DNA of 64,000 bases from Epiperipatus broadwayi (Eukaryota; Onychophora; Udeonychophora; Euonychophora; Peripatidae), in contig JAQFVV010000257.1 in the NCBI GenBank assembly GCA_028023455.1, positions 1,389,853 to 1,453,852 of the forward strand, given 5' to 3'. Below, one piece after another: positions 60,821 through 64,000 of this stretch; position 1 is the stretch's first letter, and every line of letters begins with the position of its first letter. The position numbers were made by a program, and so were the translations under genes. The notes under the pieces are model-generated. The model was not told the origin of the DNA, searched no databases, and was given only the letters and a program-made list of their open reading frames with translations.

Positions 60821-61476
60821 CTTAGTAATATTTAAACTCCTATATTTAAACTCAGGTCATGAATGCGTTAGCTGTTATTAAATAATATTACTCATCATCA
60901 ATTCAATTGTTTTATTAAAGGTTAAGTCTATCATATGAGGTTTGGGGGTCAATGGGTTATATCACATGCCCCTATTGATCTCATTTTGCTCACTGGTGCC
61001 CATGTAAATAAATTTGTCAGCAAATTTGATTGTCAGCACAGTAGTGGGTCAATCGCCAAAATAAAAAAACCAAGTGTGTTCAATACAGAATGATTTGTTG
61101 TATCTGCTAATACATAATATTTGTATATCACTGTATAGTTTTTTTTTTTTTTCAGACATGGGAGAACAGAACAGTTGAACAAAGGGAAAGTGAATAATGT
61201 TTTTTTTTATATTTTTGAATACATGTCTCACTCAAACAGTTAAAATAAAGAGCTAACCAAGAAAACGTAGGTAAACTAAAAAAAAGGCAGATTACATAGA
61301 TTGGGGAAATAATATGAAGCAGCTAGTGAAGATTAGGACAATGGACCTGTAGTCAGAGACCTCATTAAAATTTACTAAAGAGAAAAAAATATTTTAAGCA
61401 TACAGAGAGTACTCTAAGTGAATTCACATTGTTCATTATATTGATTGTTTATTACATTATTTTCTTATTTTCAAAA
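60821..61476. other. Leader of the family-B element interior
   Basis: Non-coding sequence between the proposed primer-binding site and the gag-like ATG. The minus-strand open frame 61049-61231 shows no motif. Confidence 0.4.
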
Positions 61477-62040
61477 ATGGGAAAAGACACTTTACAAACG
61501 ATCCTCAGAGAAATGAGAGAAGATCGAAAGGTACTGATGATGATGATGGAAAGGCAGGTAAGGATTGAGGAAGCACATGGCATCCAAGCCAACTCAAATC
61601 TAGAAAATGTAAAGCTTCAGCAAGAAATAAATCCCTCTGATGACCCAAAAATAGAAAATGAAGATGATCAGGCCACACCAAAAGAAGTTGTGAACAGCAA
61701 GGAAAACAACAGTGGTGTGGATGAGTCCAGTTATGAAGCAGTGGAAGAAGCGGATATAGATACAGAAAAAGATGTTCAGACCACTAGTCCAATGAAACTA
61801 AAAGTGGAAATGGGACAGATGATGAGTCCTCAACTTAGTATGAAGAAGTTACAGATGCCAATGCCTGGATCCTTGATACAGATTCAAATTTTCAAAGATG
61901 ACCCAGGAGAGAACCCCATCGCTCATCGAGATAATATTAAAGAATTGTTGTTTGTGCATTCGATCGGAAAAGGCCATAGAATTAATGACAGCAATAGACC
62001 ATGGGAACTTGACAACAACCAGGGAAGACCGGGACTATGA
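61477..62040 (+). pseudogene. Gag-like N-terminus fused to remnant of pol C-terminus
   Basis: The open frame begins upstream at 61429, but the ATG at 61477 (MGKDTLQTILREM) is a better start because the 16 residues before it are a hydrophobic AT-rich stretch. Residues 1-40 are charged and helical (EMREDRKVLMMMMERQVRIEE), followed by an acidic Glu/Asp/Asn-rich region, as in the N-terminus of many LTR-element Gag proteins. No zinc knuckle, protease, reverse transcriptase or integrase core is present. From about 61898 another frame reads DYDHYNARQLKPYVPPDPGKQ to a stop at 62096-62098, resembling the C-terminal tail after an integrase. This suggests that one deletion removed most of gag-pol. Identification is by resemblance only. 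Confidence 0.5.
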
Positions 62041-62098
62041 CCATTACAATGCCAGACAGTTAAAACCATATGTGCCACCTGATCCAGGGAAACAATAG

Positions 62099-62357
62099 GA
62101 CATCCATTAAATGACAGATATATATACAGATGACCGACTGACACAACCATAGGGAAATGAGACTTGATTATCGGACCGATTTATTATAAACCCATTTATA
62201 AGTTGAATATTCAAAAAATGGATCGCAGTGAGACATGTATAATTTGTAGCTTGGGCAGGTTATATTATTCACGCTCATGATGTTCTCCCAGAGTCTATAC
62301 ACTTTATGAAACTATATCCTGCGTAAGTAAAGTAATTTTTTTCATTAGTTTTTTTTT
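62099..62357. other. 3' untranslated part of the family-B interior
   Basis: About 260 bp between the pol-like stop and the purine tract. No features. Confidence 0.4.
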
Positions 62358-62370
62358 GAAGTGAAAAGAA
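62358..62370 (+). promoter_or_regulatory. Polypurine tract
   Basis: GAAGTGAAAAGAA lies directly before the TG of the 3' LTR, preceded by a T-run. This is the usual plus-strand priming site of LTR retroelements and fixes the orientation. Confidence 0.8.
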
Positions 62371-63724
62371 TGAAGCAGTCGGATCTGAGTTCGATCCTAG
62401 CTTCATGTTATTTATCCTAATACTAACCTTTAAATTTCCGATGCAATGGGGCTTTATACGTTCAAATCCAATGCTAATTTCCATAATGAATAACTTGTTT
62501 CAAATACGTAGGTAAAATTAATTAGTTTAGTTTAAATTGGATCAATTCTCTAAATAAATTCATGATAAAATATTCATGAATTTATACATATTAAATTGCG
62601 TGGATTATGCGTATATATATTTGTAAATATTAAATGTATATAATTGTTCGAAAGTTTCATTGCGTCGGGAATACTTGTTTTTTTTTTACTTTTAAATAAT
62701 TTGTAAAGTTTTGCGATTAAAAGCTACATTCCTTCCAAAGGCTTTCAAATTCTCAAAAACAACAGTAAAGTTTTATTAATAAAAAGATAAAAGAATTCAA
62801 TTTTTAATTAAAATCTATTTCAGACTTTAAGAATTCATTTTCTAATTAGGAAAGGAATTCAAAAATTAGTTTGAAAGCCTTATCAAGGAATGTTTCTGAA
62901 AACAACTAATTATAAAAAAAAACAGATTGATAATAAATGAGCGCTAGTGGAGGCATCAGTGAACAGTAGATATATAGCCCTGAAAAGTAAAGAGAAAAGA
63001 CTAGTTTTGATTGTAGAGTAGTGCAGTGAACTCTGTGTGTATAAAAATTGTATTTCATCATGATAGAGGGCTGGAACATCAGGGATCTGGCTACGGTTCC
63101 ACAAGTCCCGAGGAATCTTCACTGGAGCTGCTGAACCGTTTTCCGGATCGATCATTCTGCTAAAATAATGAAAGCTACTAAAATACTACTCCAGTAGTTA
63201 ACCAATGATGCCTACGCTTCAACAACTTGGAGGAATAACTTAAGGACAAGCACGAATGGTAATATGAACGTTAAACTTTCTGGCCAGTTCGAACTTTATT
63301 TTATACTCCTTCTTTTAAGAGCTCTTTTATTCTTTAATGTAAATCTTTGTAACACCTTGTAGTTATAAAATGCTACTGTAAATCTATAGCATAATTCTTT
63401 AGATCTCTAGTCTTTAAACCTTTTCTTTTCTTACCTGGCGGTTCGTTTAATATATATATGTTAGTGTGCTTTATTAATGCCGTATTTAAAAATTATATGC
63501 CAATGATCTTTCGACTGATGAGCCCCTTTGATTCCATTTGCCTCACGCAAATAATATAACATTAATTTTCAAATAGTAATTCTACATCCATTAAGCTAAA
63601 TTTATAAGTTCTATTAGTCATCGAGTCAAAGGAAAATATTATGTATATTTCATTTTTTTCTTACCTTTAGCTATTAATAAATTATTAGCTCAATGTTTCA
63701 CCTATGTCCCCAGCTCCTATTCGT

Positions 63725-63802
<78 letters not shown>

Positions 63803-64000
63803 TCAAATAATGTTAAATGATTTTCTTGTTCCACTAATATTTATTTATGCAAATATAATCTTAAAGGTCTTTATTGCAAAAAGGGTCGATAAAGGGTCAA
63901 ATGTATTTTAATTCCGCTTTTGTTATTTTATATCAATATTCAGGAAGGGCACGATATTAGGACATAATTAATATGGTTTATAAATGTTTTAAAATAGTTC
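62371..64000 (+). repeat. 3' LTR, family B (incomplete at the window edge)
   Basis: Aligns with 57308-58960 throughout, including the terminal hairpin, the TAACTTAAGGACAAGCACG block and the (TA)n at 63724-63798. Differences are scattered substitutions and short indels. Confidence 0.9.
63724..63798. repeat. (TA)n microsatellite inside the 3' LTR
   Basis: Counterpart of 58670-58737, of different length. An Ile-Tyr open frame over it (63693-63911) is an artefact. Confidence 0.95.

Larger units (their letters stand above)
57308..64000 (+). mobile_element. LTR retrotransposon, family B, inserted in the LINE; runs off the right edge
   Basis: The 5' LTR (57308 to about 60792) and the visible part of the 3' LTR (62371-64000) start identically (TGAAGCAGTCGGATC). 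They align over the whole visible 1.6 kb with small indels and different (TA)n lengths. Between them is an interior of only ~1.6 kb with remnants of gag and of the pol C-terminus. The purine tract GAAGTGAAAAGAA directly precedes the 3' LTR. A large internal deletion makes it non-autonomous. The related solo LTR is at 36848-40343. Confidence 0.85.

Noticed and set aside
63510-63530. CTGATGAG resembling a hammerhead core
   Set aside because: No GAAA partner or stem II follows, and the matching LTR copy at 58452 reads TCGATGAG.

Overview
The window is very A+T-rich eukaryotic DNA (roughly three quarters A+T by eye) with long non-coding stretches, one short spliced exon, many (TA)n tracts and many decayed retroelements. 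Penelope-like, RTE-type, ORF1/ORF2 LINE and TG...CA long-terminal-repeat (LTR) elements occur together. This points to an invertebrate animal. The lineage (for example arachnid or cnidarian) cannot be fixed from what I can see. The only host-gene sequence I recognise is one exon of about 68 codons with ankyrin repeats (17841-18044, +), with clean splice sites and large flanking introns.

Layout. 1-330: C-terminal endonuclease part of a Penelope-like element (PLE) on the minus strand, running off the left edge. 540-10067: a giant imperfect palindrome of two oppositely oriented LTR-like units of 5.1 and 4.4 kb, meeting at a (TA)n tract near 5690. A small fold-back carrying a well-formed hammerhead ribozyme sits inside the left unit. 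10070-24480: mostly featureless DNA with the ankyrin exon, a degenerate RTE retrotransposon containing a GA microsatellite, two copies of a repeat that looks like a decayed hammerhead, and a possible hAT end. 24499-34040: two more TG...CA units flank an array of five ~0.36-kb repeats that changes orientation once. 34051-35422: a diverged solo LTR (family A). 36848-40343: a 3.5-kb solo LTR (family B). 40365-41434: a PLE remnant with inverted terminal repeats. 42406-45896: an LTR retrotransposon (family A) on the minus strand, with two nearly identical 1.37-kb LTRs but only 0.75 kb of non-coding interior. 45960-47055: the best-preserved coding copy, an RTE reverse transcriptase. 53262-57307: a LINE with a CCHC ORF1 and an endonuclease/reverse-transcriptase ORF2. 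It is cut at 57308 by a family-B LTR retrotransposon that runs off the right edge.

The common theme is the use of (TA)n tracts as landing sites. At least five long units begin TG, end CA, and are flanked on both sides by alternating TA, so much of 24.5-46 kb is elements abutting one another across TA tracts. Two LTR families are supported by independent copies of near-identical length (A: 1371, 1373 and 1372 bp; B: 3496 and about 3485 bp). Both elements with paired LTRs have lost most or all of gag-pol, so they are non-autonomous or dead. No tRNA, rRNA or CRISPR array was recognised.
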